Shown in pieces: positions 1 through 11,460 of a stretch of 64,000 nucleotides of DNA. Each line of letters begins with the position of its first letter. Position 1 is the stretch's first letter. Location of the stretch: positions 331,611,106 through 331,675,105 of the forward strand of contig OY282558.1 of the NCBI GenBank assembly GCA_958295665.1, written 5' to 3'. A model generated the notes under the pieces. The model did not search any database, had not been told where the DNA came from, and saw only the letters and a program-made list of their open reading frames with translations. The translations under genes were made by a program, and so were the position numbers. Origin of the DNA: Tipula vernalis (Eukaryota; Arthropoda; Insecta; Diptera; Tipulidae).

Positions 1-180
1 ATCTTTTAAGTAACCTCCATTTTGGTAGCTCTGCTAACAATAGGGGCTATATTGAAGCAAAGGAACGAAAGTGAAAGCAATACACACAATACAGCATGTA
101 AACCAATACAATTCTAGACGGCAAAACTCACCGAAACACAGCAAAAATATAGCGCATATGATCGGAAGGTCTTGGCCGCT

Positions 181-1362
181 TACTCGGCGGTTAAGTGTTT
201 TCAACACATATTAGAGGGTTGAGAATTCACACTTTTCACGGACCACAAGTTATTAATATACGCAAAACTACAGAATCCAGAAAAAGCATCACCGCGGTAA
301 TTTCGCTATATCGACTACATCGCCAAGTTCTCCAAAAACATACAACACATCTCCGGTTGCGACAATGTGGTTGCTGACACTCTGTTTCAAATCGAAACAT
401 TGGCAGTAAGCAAGTCAATCGATTACGCGCTAATCGCCGATGTGCAGCAAATGGACGACGAAGTAAGGGAGACAGTGGACACGAAACGGCGATTCACAAA
501 AATTCCCGTCGCGTTCGGATCAGACAAATCATTACTCTGCCATGTGTCCATGGGAAACACAAGCCCGTACATCCCAGATAAATTCCGGAAGATAGTGTTC
601 GAAGCAGTGCATAATCTGTCGCATCCAGGCGTGCTTCCATCAATAAAAGCCATGACTCAGCAATTTGCATAGAAAGACATAAAGAGAGATGGAAAAATGA
701 TGGTGCAATGTTGTTTGGCATATCAGCGAGCCAAAGCCAACAGGCATATGAAGATACCACTGGGACAATAAGCGCATGTAACGAAACGTTTCGACGAGAT
801 ACATCTCGATTTAGCAGGACCTTTACCGATCTCAGAAGGCCACTTTTCTGCGTTACAATAATCGATAGATTTATATGAAAGCCGAAACAGTCGCGTTCGC
901 CGTATACAGCCAATGGAGAGCTCGCTACAGAGTGCCATCCGCAATAGTCATCGATCAACGACATACAACCCTAAATGTAACGGATTTATCGAGTGATTTC
1001 ATAGAACGTTAAAAGCAGTCATTATATGCCACGAAAAAAGCAGCTGGAGGAGGATACTGGCCACGGTACTGTTAGGACTACGCTCCACCTATAGAGAAGA
1101 TTTTAAATCTACCCCGGCAGAGTTGGTCTTTGGTGAGAAAATAAGAGTTCGCAGCCGGCTAGTGGTCGAAACTAAAAGCAAAACCAGCCACTCCGAATTG
1201 GCAGAAGAGTTACGGAAACATTTTGAGACAATTCGGCCATCGTCACCATCTCGGTATTGCAACAACAATGTTTTGGGGCAATTAAGGGCAATCAACAGCA
1301 AACCAGGAGGAGCAACAACGAGAGCGGGAAGGACCACTAAATTACCAGCACGTTTCACGTAG
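181..1362 (+). pseudogene. Ty3/gypsy retrotransposon pol remnant (RNase H to integrase C-terminus)
   Basis: Plus-strand translation shows the end of an RNase H domain (FTLFTDHK near 233-255, then HISGCDNVVADTLFQI near 343-395), the integrase zinc-binding region (HNLSHPG near 610-630), the first catalytic block (HLDLAGPLPIS near 803-835) and a late core block (TYNPKCNGFIE near 962-995). The tail GRTTKLPARF just before the stop at 1362 looks like the usual end of a fly gypsy polyprotein. In-frame stops interrupt it near 217, 292, 670 and 995. One zinc-ligand cysteine seems replaced (QCCLAYQ), and the block between VIDQR and the TYNPK motif is missing, so the second catalytic aspartate is lost. 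The element was an integrating LTR retrotransposon and is now dead. Its 5' part lies before the window. Family call is firm; lineage within gypsy is not resolved. Confidence 0.88.
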
Positions 1363-1374
1363 TGGTCAATTCGC

Positions 1375-1480
1375 TGGTAAAGGAGTGATGTGGCGTTCGT
1401 TGATCACAATGACAGGAAAACTGACGTTTTAGAAATAAATAAATTGTACTAAAATTATAGTAATATGGTTGTTTTTTTGC
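1375..1480 (+). other. Possible polypurine tract and start of a decayed 3' LTR
   Basis: Directly after the pol remnant a purine run (aaaggagtga, about 1378-1388) is followed by TGTGGCG, the place and form expected for a 3' LTR beginning with TG. No matching 5' LTR or CA terminus is seen, so the LTR end cannot be placed. Confidence 0.3.
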
Positions 1481-3087
1481 CCAAAAACTCAAAAAACACA
1501 TCCTAAAAATGTTAAAAACGCATCAAAAAGCAAACTATTTACTTTTTAAATTTTTATATGATTTTTAATATGTTCGGAGGATTGTAATAAGAGAATTCAA
1601 TCCAGATTCGAACTGACGAGCTTATATGATTATGAAAACATCAATCTTCTCATCGCGAATCGCGATAATGATACTTTAGTATCGCTCAGTTTATTTAAAG
1701 TGATATACGAGCGATTCGTCAAAATATAATGTAATAATATAAATAAATATAATTAAAAGTGAATAAATTTAAAATATAATTTGAAAAAATGTCTGCGTAA
1801 GTAATGAAAAAATAACAAATTTATTAACAATTTCATAAATTGTTTTTTTTAAATAAACTCTTATAAAATTAATATTTATTTAAAGCTTGTATAACAACAA
1901 CGAAATGTCAAATTAAAATTGTTGTTGTTAATTCAGCTTCGAAAAATGGCGGCCATATTGACGTATCACTTTGGAGTCGAAAATTTTACAACATGCCAAC
2001 TATTACTTTTTCGAATCGACGTTTAAAGTCGATTCGAATGAAAGTGATGGTACAACATCCCACCCCTGGTTGTTCTTTTTGGATCACAAAATTCCAGTAA
2101 ATTTGAAATGGCAAAAAGAAAACGGCATTAGCTTTTTTATTCCCCCAAATCATTCCACATGACATCTAGATGTCAGAATTCCCAATTATAAAATCAAAAT
2201 GCGAAAACTGATGGTTCACAAAATGTACACTATAAGTGCGAGTTTACGACCATTTTCTGAAGAAAAATTTTCAACAGGCAACCAATCGACGTAGTCTATT
2301 TTGTAAACAAATTTCCCCTTCCGTACATAATTCTTTTGTTTTCCATTTAAAACATATTGAATCTGCTGAAAATGGTCGTAAACTCGCACTCAAAGTAAGA
2401 GCTGCGAAACAAAAAGAGAGTTGGTATAAAAAAAAAATTTTCCTAAGGAATAAAAACCAATAGTAATCGTCTAATAATCGTGCCAATAATTGGAGCTACC
2501 GGTACAATATATTAAAAACTAGTACATATTGTATATAACAAATATATTAATAAAAGCCATAAATAGTTACAAAAAAATAACAAGTGTTCGTTAATTGTTC
2601 GTGGCTAATGTAGTACCATTACATAAAAATTTATGGCGTGTTGTACAACACAAACGCGGCCATATTTTCATTCAAAAATATAAAATGGAGAAAGATAGTA
2701 CCAGAGAAAGTAGTGTTGTACGAGTATAAAACAAAAAATTAATCGAGAAAAATATGATTATTATTTAATGGGTGATTTGGCAAATGAAATGTTGGTTTTA
2801 GAATTATAGGATGTCATTTTTTTTTATTCGAAATTTTGGATTCTAGAGCCGTGGTGTGCCAGAATTTTCAACTCTCGGAAATCCTAACCACTTACTTTGC
2901 AACATCATTCTATAGAAAACCATTCATCTAAACCCAAACTGGTAAATGAATATAAATGAACGGCTAATTTGAAACCGAACAGCAAATTTGTTTATCGCCG
3001 AAAATGACCTAATTCGGATGTATTCAAATTGCTAGTTTGGTTCAATATTTCTATATTAATATAATATTTTTGAAATTTGAGCTTATA
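1480..3087. other. AT-rich DNA without a recognised gene; contains a short inverted repeat
   Basis: No coding region is recognised; short open frames at 1971-2162 and 2236-2463 match no family I know. At 2235-2257 and 2368-2390 there is a perfect 23-bp inverted repeat beginning AGTGCGAGTTTACGACC, with about 110 bp between arms, consistent with a small hairpin MITE. A TSD is not clear. By position this is inside or downstream of the AMPdeam gene on the minus strand. Confidence 0.5.
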
Positions 3088-4804
3088 GTTACAGCACGAT
3101 AAGAATAGACAGATGTGGATCTTGTATGGGCCATATTTACATTCCAAATTTCAATACCAAATTCCAATCCAATCTGTTTAGACCAGGACGTATATATAAT
3201 TTAGATTTCTATCTCTTTTTATCCTTTTTACCCATGACTATTTTTATTACATCAAAACAAAAACAAAGCATTTCGTTTTTTTTGGTTTTCGTTTGTAAAA
3301 AATGAATGAAACTAAATAGAAAAGGCGACCACTACATTGCTAACGAATTATACCAAAGCAACCTTGATTATACAAAGCCACAGTCTAAAAAACCAAGCTT
3401 TTATAAGGGAATTAGAAACGAGGGAAAAACCAAACTTTTCATAGTAAAACACATAAAACATATGGGAAATCACTTTTTTTTCTAAGACAAATTTTTAAAT
3501 GAAAACGTTATAAATTCTTAACTATAATTTCTGAAATACTTTCATAAATGTTTGAATTTCAACACACATGAATGTCGTTTAAGTAAATCGGTTTCATTTT
3601 CTTATATTAATTGATTTATTTAAACCAAAATTTAATAAAAATTTCTTAATAACAGCATTCCGATCAGATTGAAATAAAAGCTTACTACAATTCGTTTGGT
3701 CATTAAGTCAATATACATTACATAGATGGCAGTGATGTCCGTAAAAATTGGTAAAATTGTACCAAAAATTACCATCTGGGGAAATTACAAGTTCAAAAAT
3801 TGTAGGAAAAGCAAACCAAATTCACAAAATATAGGAACGTGTGATAATTTTGTGATTAAATAACTTTTTTCCGTATTTTTCTGTTAACATTTTAGACAGC
3901 TTAAGTACACTAGTAAAATTATAGATAAATTTAGCAAGTATTTTTTTAATTCGTCAGAGTCAACTTTGATGTATTTTTCAAAATGAAAGTTATTTATTAT
4001 TTCTGCAATTAATATTTATTTAATAACAATAAGAACTTCTTGTATATTGTTGTTAGAGATATCTAGAAAACTTTTGTATAAACTTTTTATAATATTTTTG
4101 CTTTTTTCATTGAAAAACTTGAAGCTAAAAAACACCATGTTTACTATGGATTCCAATGTAAATCAGTGAAAAGTTATACCACTAAAAAAGCTTCTAAAAA
4201 TACGTCATTTTGATTATGGCTCTATACTCTAGGAGGCTCTGATTATACTCGTGGCAAGGCAATATAAAAATATATACACACACTTAGATATATTCACTGG
4301 GAATTGTTTATTTGTTTTTTTTCCTGTTGTGTCCCTTCAAACAAAAAAAACGAAGTTCGCCTAAATGTAACACAAATGTAACCAAGAGGCACAATCTTTT
4401 TACTAACACACAAATATACATGTATTTTATATATTATGTCGTTCATAAAACAATAAAACATCGAAGAACGCCATTTTCATTTTCTGATCAAATTAATGCG
4501 AGTGACCAAGAAATATATTGTTTAAAAAAAATTATTAAAATTGTAAAATTGTGATTAATTTAAATAAATATATTTTTCAAGGTAATTATAATTTGTGGGT
4601 GAAATCATACATTCTATTTTGTAGTATTGAATAATTTAAGTGGTATAAATATAAAGGTGGTAAACTTGGAAAAGGCGATATTGAAATTTGTCGATACAAA
4701 AAAGCTAATTAATTATAATCGCTTAGGAAAATTAGGAATTTCTTATTGTTACCTAATTAAAATGGATAAAAAAATACTACCAAATTAACAGAGAAATTAA
4801 AAAA

Positions 4805-5758
4805 TTGTGTCCAAAAAATGTAAACGAAATAAAAACAAATGGCGAATTTTGTGATCCACCCGTATATATGGAATCAAATACTAAAAATTCTATACAATCA
4901 TTACCGATTGAATCAGACAGTGATCTACAGTATGGTGCAGAACACTCTAAAAATATATTGGGCAATAAAATGACACTGGAATTTGATAATGTCGATATGA
5001 ACACAAGCAGTTGTGATGGAAAAGGTCTTAGGCAAGATTTAGCTAAATGGTCTGTTGAGTATAATATAACCCTGGCATGTGGAAATGATCTGTTAAAAAT
5101 GCTAAGGAGCTACAATTTAGAGCTTCCTAAAGATATCCGAACTTTAAAAAATGTTTCAATACAACAATCGACAATCATGGAATTAAGCGAAAATATTAGC
5201 TACACTCATATTGGTTTGGAAATCAATATTGAAAAATTCTTGAATCAAAATGTTTATAATCAAAATGAGATCAAAGTAGATATTGGTATTGATGGTGTGC
5301 CGCTAACAAAAAGCTCAAAAAGCCAATTGTGGCCTATTCTTGGCATTATTCCACCTTTTAAAACCATTTTTGTGGTTGGTATATTTCATGGAAATAAGAA
5401 ACCTTCGTGCAACAATGCATTTATTGAACCATTTGTAAACGAGATTAAAGATCTCTATAAAAATGGAATCAAGCACCAAGATAAAACTATCAAGTTTTCT
5501 TTGAGATCATTTACATATATGTGACGCTCCAGCCCGAGTATTTATATTAGGTAAAATTTGCAAATATAAAATATTAAAATGTGAATTGAATATTAATTTT
5601 TACTCTTTATTTTAGGTGTAAAGACTCATTCAGGATATTTTTCATGCACAAAATGTAAAATAAAGGGAATTTACTTTGAACACAGAGTGTGCTTTCCGGA
5701 AACAAATATTATTCTAAGAACTGACAGTGATTACTATACTATAGTAGAACTCCTTTAG
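4805..5758 (+). pseudogene. Transposase-like protein of the 3.38-kb transposon, frameshifted, one intron
   Basis: An open frame at 4805-5524 includes the block DGVPLTKSSKSQLWPILG (about residues 165-182) followed by GIFHGNKKPSCNNAFIEPFV, a pattern I associate with insect transposases resembling the tnp2/CACTA type. A frame change near 5520 is followed by CDAPARVFILG, a GT-AG intron at 5551-5615, and HSGYFSCTKCKIKGIYFEHR with a CX2C pair, ending at a stop at 5756-5758. The block order (DG..P.., then CDAPAR, then C-rich) matches the family. It is shorter than full transposases, and the frame shift means it is probably inactive. The start at 4805 is simply the first ATG; an upstream exon is possible. 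Assignment to a named superfamily is inference. Confidence 0.6.
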
Positions 5759-5919
5759 CCTTATATTTTTATATACTATATATTAAGGTTATTTTTTTAT
5801 GTGATATTTGAAATTCTTAGTTGACCAAAATACAAAATTTTTGTTGAATTATTTAAAAACCGAATTAAATTTGCATTTTATTTCATTTTTATCATTCTTC
5901 ATATCCGTTTCACCAAAAA

Positions 5920-6156
5920 TGTTACATAAATGTAACATGTTTATATTTCCTAAACGGCATTTGTAAATTGGTACTTAAATGTAGCACTTCGACGAACTAT
6001 GTACGAACTAATAATATACTCACAACTCTTCGTCAAAAAGTCTAATTATCATGGGACAGAAACAACATTAATGTTATATTTACGTAACATAAAAGTGTTA
6101 CGTTTACGTAGAGTTGTATGAAAAATTGTCTTCGGTTATGTTACGTTAACGTAACA
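5920..6156. promoter_or_regulatory. Repeated palindromic 18-mer near the transposon right end
   Basis: Near-palindromes of the form TGTTACGTTAACGTAACA occur at 5920-5937, 6072-6089, 6096-6110 (half) and 6139-6156, just inside the right terminal repeat. Clustered subterminal motifs are typical transposase binding sites in several DNA transposon superfamilies; that role here is inference. Confidence 0.4.
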
Positions 6157-6480
6157 CCTTGTTTAGAGGGGTGTTTTTGAGATATGTGTGTATATTTTGG
6201 TTTGCATATCGAATTCGTAGAGTATAATTCGTTAGCTATCTAGAAGCCGCCTTTTCTATTTAGTTTCTATACAAACGAAAACCAAAAAAAATCGAAATGC
6301 TTTGTTTTTGTTTTGATGTAAAAAAAATAGTCATGGGTAAAAGGATAAAAAGGGATAGAAATGTAAATTATATACACGTCCTGGTCTAAACAGATTGGAT
6401 TGGAATTTGGTATTGAAATTTGGAATGTAAATATGGCCCATTCAAGATCCACATCTGTCTATTCTTATCTGTGGTTACAG

Positions 6481-7448
6481 TGTCACTAACAATCGACGCG
6501 TTCACAATCCTGAGACGAAACCACCGTCCTAATTGAGAGATACAATCACTGAATAAGACCTCAAAAGACTAGCTTCCGCTTCGGATTGGGACTGTAATTT
6601 AGAGCAGGAGAGGCAGTTCAATCAGCATAATGGAATATTCAACTTCGTTCAACCATTATTATATATTCAATTAAGGCTTTCGAAGAATATGGCCATAAAG
6701 GGTGCAACCTAACCTTTTCTTTGTCTCTACCATTTGGCAAAATCCGCTAATGAGTAAATTATACTTAGTGGAATGAGTCTGGCTGCGCATTTACGTAGCT
6801 TAGTCCTTTACCTACCGTACAATAAAACAAAATTTTCTATCTTTACATAATAAAGCTAAATCTCAATAATCTTGTTTCTAAAGCAAGTGCCTTTAAAACA
6901 ATAATAAATCTGTACTCTTATAAGAATTTGTAAAATCGATTGAACATACATAGTACCTGACAATTACAATAATGTTACAGAAATAAGTGATTTTGAAAAT
7001 TAGTCACATTGAAATACACATTTCACGGTGATGAAACAAGTAGTATTAAGTATAAAGAAATCTTTTACGTAACACATTAAAAATGAATCCTTATATTCTA
7101 ATATACCATACTAATATTTTCTACGGTCAATTATTTAAAAAAAGGAAAATAACTAAAGAAAATATTTCTAAAACAATGTCTATAAATATAAATAATGTAA
7201 CAACTAAACAATTATTATTACACTTTCTAAATCTACTTAGAAAAAATTAGCCGTTTATAACGAAATAAAAAAATTAATTTAACATAACATAAAAAATGTA
7301 AAAAAAAAAAAAAATAATTATGGCTTTTAAAAATTAGCCTTAAATTTGAAATTTTTTTTGTTTATTTATATATTTAAATCCTTTTTTGGTTAATTTCGTC
7401 CCAATTAAAGAAAATGTATAAGAATTTTCTTGTTATGAAACGAATTAC
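6481..7448. other. Intron-like AT-rich DNA, no gene seen
   Basis: Between the transposon right flank and AMPdeam exon 5. No recognisable coding region on either strand. Very AT-rich with poly-A and poly-T runs, fitting an intron of the minus-strand gene. Confidence 0.5.
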
Positions 7449-7523
7449 CTTCTGTATTCTCACGTTGTTTAAAGATTAAAACATCACTACTTGGACTTGA
7501 TAACATCACATTCATATAATTTT
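7449..7523 (-). CDS. AMPdeam: Probable AMP deaminase exon 5
   Basis: On the minus strand a pyrimidine tract and TTTAG acceptor precede 7523, and a GTAATT donor follows 7449. The 75-bp exon starts in the phase left by exon 4 (one base G, then AA gives Glu) and is open throughout, encoding ENYMNVMLSSPSSDVLIF plus KQRENTE, and ends one base into the next codon. Because 75 is a multiple of three, it could be a skipped or alternative exon. I do not recognise its sequence as conserved, so it rests on splice signals, phase and position directly downstream of exon 4. No further downstream exon is visible in the window. Confidence 0.55.
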
Positions 7524-7812
7524 CTAAACAAAAATAAAAAATTGCAATTTATATAAAAATTATAAATAACAAAATAAATTTTTAAATAATAAATGAAAAT
7601 TAAAAAGAAAATTCACTATTTATATTAAAGGAGACTCTCTGTACAGGACTAATATATGTATATAAAATAATCAAGATGTTGTAGTAATTAGAAAAAAGTT
7701 ATTCTTTTTACAAAAAATTTACATAAGGAAGAATTTCTACAACACCGTTTAGCAATTTAACAATGTCCCATATAAAACTTTTAACCAAACAAACTGTTTT
7801 TAACCAACTTAC

Positions 7813-8002
7813 CGGCTATAGTTTTTTTATCTTCATGCACGATAATATTCTGAAATTCTTCAAAATTTTTTGTGTGCATTGAACGCAAAAATTTGGTTGT
7901 CGATTGAGGAAACGATTGCCATGATATTTGCATATAACGTTCTCGCATAGCTAATGCTTGTACGATTAATTGGGAAGCTCGTTCTAAATCTTCTATTGGA
8001 AC
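7813..8002 (-). CDS. AMPdeam: AMP deaminase exon 4
   Basis: A 190-bp minus-strand exon with acceptor TTTTTTTAG before 8002 and donor GTAAGT after 7813. It encodes VPIEDLERASQLIVQALAMR, then ERYMQISWQSFPQSTTKFLR, then a less conserved acidic stretch. AMP deaminases carry an equivalent N-terminal segment (SGEDTSGVP, E-D-L, REKYM-like, SFP-TT-FLR-like) ahead of the TIM-barrel catalytic domain; the enzyme converts AMP to IMP and ammonia in the cytosol as part of the purine nucleotide cycle. It joins exon 3 in phase 0 and leaves one base for the next exon. The metal-binding catalytic domain is not in this window. Confidence 0.85.
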
Positions 8003-8071
8003 CTAAAAAAAACAACAAAAAAAAATCGTTTTATATGCATACTCTAACGTCTTGTTTATTATGTAACTTAC

Positions 8072-8198
8072 CCCACTTGTATCTTCACCTGAGATTGAAA
8101 CTCTTTGAAAGTGTGGTATAAAATCGGGCTCTTCATTTGGAACGGCATCGTCTGCTTTTACATCTAGTACATTTGGTTGATGGCGATCTTCCATGACT
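8072..8198 (-). CDS. AMPdeam: AMP deaminase exon 3
   Basis: A 127-bp minus-strand exon with acceptor TTACAG before 8198 and donor GTAAGT after 8072. After one phase base it encodes VMEDRHQPNVLDVKADDAVP and ends with HFQRVSISGEDTSG, continuing directly into VPIEDL of exon 4. The RVSISGEDTSGVP block is the most diagnostic AMP deaminase signature here. The internal ATG at 8194 could also serve as a start for a short isoform, but the one-base phase at the 5' edge fits upstream exon 2 (AA plus A gives Lys) and also the candidate alternative first exon at 27505-27477 (AG plus A gives Arg). The intron to exon 4 is only 69 bp, while that to exon 2 is about 29 kb. Confidence 0.87.
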
Positions 8199-9019
8199 CT
8201 GTAATTGAAACGATACAGTATTATTGTTAAAAATACATTTTAAAATGGTTTAGTTTGAACTCTACACAAGATGAACGTATATACCAAGTAAACGAAATTC
8301 ATATAATCACAATATTCATTCGAGAAACCGCATAGTTAAAAACTAATCAGCAGAATTAGAAAAAACAAAAACAAATAAATACAGATTTAAGATTATCATG
8401 TTAGGGTCGTGCAAAATATATTAAGCAACATTAAGTCTGACATTCTCACTAAAATTTGGCCAACCCTAATTCAATTGCTTGCATTACGAGCTTGCATTCT
8501 TTATCGAGAGACTATGTAGGATTACAATTCCGTAAGGCTGTAATACGATCAATAAATCATGATAAATTTTTAGCAGAATGGTAGAATGCGTCGAAGCTTG
8601 TAAATTAAATTTTTTTTTTTTTTAATAGATCGCTCACTGTAGACTTTGATCGGCCGACAGTTTGATGGGTTTGACAGTGTGTATGGAGCTATTTAGGAAT
8701 GCGGTGAACTACCGATTAAAAAACAATGTGCTTTGCGATTCCTATTGGAGTAAAAATTGGGGTCATATCGGTCGAGTGTCTAATCAGTATGGCGAGCTAA
8801 ACGAATGCACAAACATCAAGTCATCATGGGTCACTCAACTTTTTCAACATCGCATGTGTTTATTCTGTATTTAATGCGCTGTGATTGTGAATCAGTGTGT
8901 AAACGACGACACATCGCTATTTGATTGGACTATTCGCTTTGCTTGCTGATTTAGATTTTGTTTGTTTGGTGATTTCACGACGACTTGGCTTTTATCTAGA
9001 CGAATTTTTATGTATCCAA
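8199..9019. other. Start of the 29-kb AMPdeam intron; no gene recognised
   Basis: No recognised coding sequence. A 70-codon plus-strand open frame at 8662-8874 matches nothing I know. It may be 5' flank of the mariner-type remnant that follows. Confidence 0.4.
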
Positions 9020-9663
9020 ATGTCACGTATTCAGTACACATCACAGGAATATGCAAATAAGCATTTTATTTACGATGAGTGCAGAGGCAATGCAAATAAA
9101 GTTGCAGGCCTTTATAGGGAAATATACCACTCGGATTATCGCGTATTAGTGATGGGCTAAATCGGTGCTTTTTTTGTTAAAAACGTAAGAGAAAATAAGC
9201 AAAACAGAACAAAAAAGCCAGTATAAAATAAATTATTGGACTGGCATATTGAACGGAATGATAATTGAACCGTTTTAACTGTCCAAGAACTTGTCACAGC
9301 TATTTGTACTTTCTTCGAAATAATCTGCCAAATTTATTGGAAGAGGTACCCAGAAAGTTTTCTGCGAACTATGAAGTAACCGTCCGTACATACTTGAATG
9401 ACACAAATAGATGGATGGGACGTCTGGGGTCCATTTTGTGCCCTCCACGTTCCCCGGATCTAAATCCATTGGATTTTTTTTATTGAGGTTACCTAAAAGA
9501 AGAGGCCTACTCCAAGCCGACCAGAAATTTACAAGAGTTACATAGCCGTATCTAGGAAGCCGCTTCAAAAATGACTCTACAGTGTTATGCGCGACTTAAG
9601 TGCTTTAATGCGGAGAAGTCGCGCGTATATCAGAGTCGGTGGCAGGCAGTTTGAGCATCTACT
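9020..9663 (+). pseudogene. Mariner-type (Tc1/mariner superfamily) transposase, internally deleted
   Basis: The 5' part (9020-9142) encodes MSRIQYTSQEYANKHFIYDE then CRGNANKVAGLYRE, an N-terminal helix-turn-helix-like segment of a fly/ant mariner-type family. After a large internal deletion the C-terminal part (about 9293-9663) has FLRNNLPNLLEEVP, TVRTYLND, the family hallmark PPRSPDLNPLDFF, GYLKEEAYSKPTRNLQELHS and VGGRQFEHL near the end. Stops and frame breaks occur near 9160, 9484 and beyond. The segment holding the first catalytic aspartates is missing, so it is dead. A motif cagggtgtcgcag (reverse strand, about 10280-10292) resembles the usual terminal repeat of this family and could be the right end. 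Confidence 0.82.
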
Positions 9664-10959
9664 TTAAATGTACATAAGTCAAAAAAAGTTTTGCCATTGT
9701 TACATTGTTTTTTATGAAGCTCTCATCATCAGGTATAGACAAGACAAGACAAGAAATGATTGAATTTTTAAAATTTTGTTATTTAGTCGAATTTACTCCT
9801 TATGCATATTACTAGCAATAACCTCGAAATTACATTAAATAAAAGAATGTATTGTACCATTTTGAAATCTGCATTAAAGAAGCATTTTTTAAAAATAGCT
9901 GGCCGCTTAGGCTTTTATATATTTTTGTTTCACCAACTATGCTTAAACTTTTACAAAAATAAAATTTTACCACATGTCATGATTAAAACTGAAGTTGAGA
10001 TTTTATTTTCAAAAAAATTACAACAGCTACTCGTACGACACTGCATATCTATTGGTATAGTCCACGAAGAATATTATAATACCGAAAAACCAACAGATTT
10101 CATTTATTTGTAGCTGTGGTATACAGAAACGCAAAGTAGTGTGAAAAAAATCGACATTGTTTTTAAAAAAATGACATCTTAAGAACTACCTGGGAAATAT
10201 TTTTTTTTTTTTGTATTTTATTTTGAGCGCCCAATAGCCTCTACTATGAGGTGATTCAGGCTTATCCATTCTTTCTGCGACACCCTGAATATTTTTCATC
10301 TGTGTTGTTGGGGCAACAAAATAAGGTTGCGGGAATTAATACGGTAAAAAATGGAATTAGACTCGGGAAATGATTGGAATTGAACATTGGAAATTCGGAT
10401 TCTGAGATTCCTTGGATTTTTCTGTCCGGTTTATTGTCTTTTATTCAAAATTAAATTTCGCTTTTTCCAGAATATTCGACAAGAGCATGAAAATTTAAGT
10501 CGAATAATATATATTTCCGAGTTTATTACACAAACAATAATACTAAACTCGGAAAATTGTGGAATTAACCTCACTATTTTATCAATATTTAACGGCTATA
10601 ATTACACTTGTTCTTGTGAATTAAAGTTGGAAACTCCATACAAATTTTGCGAGTTTTAACCGATTCTGAAATATGAATAAGATAGTTACTAGTTAGTCAT
10701 ATTTTTGGGACAGTATTGAGAATCGGGTTCGGACAGTGATAATTTTGGCCAAAATAAAATATTTTCGAAAACGAAAAAAGACCACCACTCTTCTATTCCT
10801 TTGGTTCACTCTTCCCTTTGTTACATCGAGCAAGAGAATAACACATAGCATTGAATTGTCGGAGTAGAGAATAATTTTGTATTCTTTATTCGATGCCAAA
10901 TGAATAGTCATCTCTCACAATAAGTTCTGTTTTCTACTTACTGAAAATCTTTTTTTGGA
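9664..10959. other. Probable 3' part of the mariner element and anonymous AT-rich DNA
   Basis: No recognised gene. Open frames at 9802-10113, 10387-10659 and 10911-10693 show no family signature. The terminal-repeat-like GACACCCTG at about 10284-10292 may close the mariner-type element. Confidence 0.4.
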
Positions 10960-11460
10960 AGTATTGGAGAACCTTAAATGTAATACGCGTTGCTCAAGTG
11001 AAGCACCTATTCTTTGACTTACGGAAAATCATATAAGGCACACCCGTCTTATGTCAAACAAAATCATTGTGCTGCTTTCATTCCCACCATATTCTACTCA
11101 CCGTGTGCAACCACTAGAGACGGGCGTTTACGGACCTTTTAAAAATTACCTCAAAGTGGCTTTAAAAACTGCATGCTCACACCACCAGCGAAACTTATTG
11201 CAATTTTTTTTTGATATACCAAAATTGGCAAATAAAACATTTAAAAATAGTTTCACTGCTGCAAATATCAGATCAGTATTTAAAAAATATGGGAAGTAAA
11301 TGCATTTGTTTATGCTGACGTCGTCGTTTTGAGACTTATTATTTACCAGATAGATTAGTAAATCAAGACGTACAAAATTTAGATGTACCACGAGATGATG
11401 GATTTTCTGAAAGTTTTACTGCAGTCTGTCATAATAAAATTTCGAGAAATATTGAATACA
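10960..11460 (+). pseudogene. Pogo/Tigger-type DDE transposase fragment
   Basis: The frame around 11025-11299 reads ENHIRHTRLMSNKIIVLLSF and then PPYSTHRVQPLETGVYGPFK, the DNH...FPPHTTHRLQPLD...GPLK pattern of the pogo-like DDE_1 transposase family (Tc1/mariner superfamily). It continues with IPKLANKTFKNSFTAANIRS and VFKKYGK before a stop at 11297-11299, and possible C-terminal residues resume in another frame to about 11460. Only the last third of the transposase is present; the N-terminal DNA-binding region and the first catalytic aspartate are absent. No terminal repeats were found, so the borders are soft. Confidence 0.75.

Larger units (their letters stand above)
3095..6473. mobile_element. 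3.38-kb DNA transposon with long TIRs and a 7-bp TSD
   Basis: Positions 3095-3352 and 6227-6473 are inverted copies of each other at roughly 90 percent identity or better, beginning CAC(A)GATAAGAATAGACAG. The element is flanked by the same 7-mer GTTACAG at 3088-3094 and 6474-6480, which reads as a target-site duplication. It carries one transposase-like coding region (4805-5758) and several palindromic motifs near its right end. The termini are CAC...GTG as in CACTA elements, but those normally make 2-4 bp duplications, so superfamily assignment is open. A second, internally matching copy without terminal repeats lies at 39385-42370. Confidence 0.88.
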
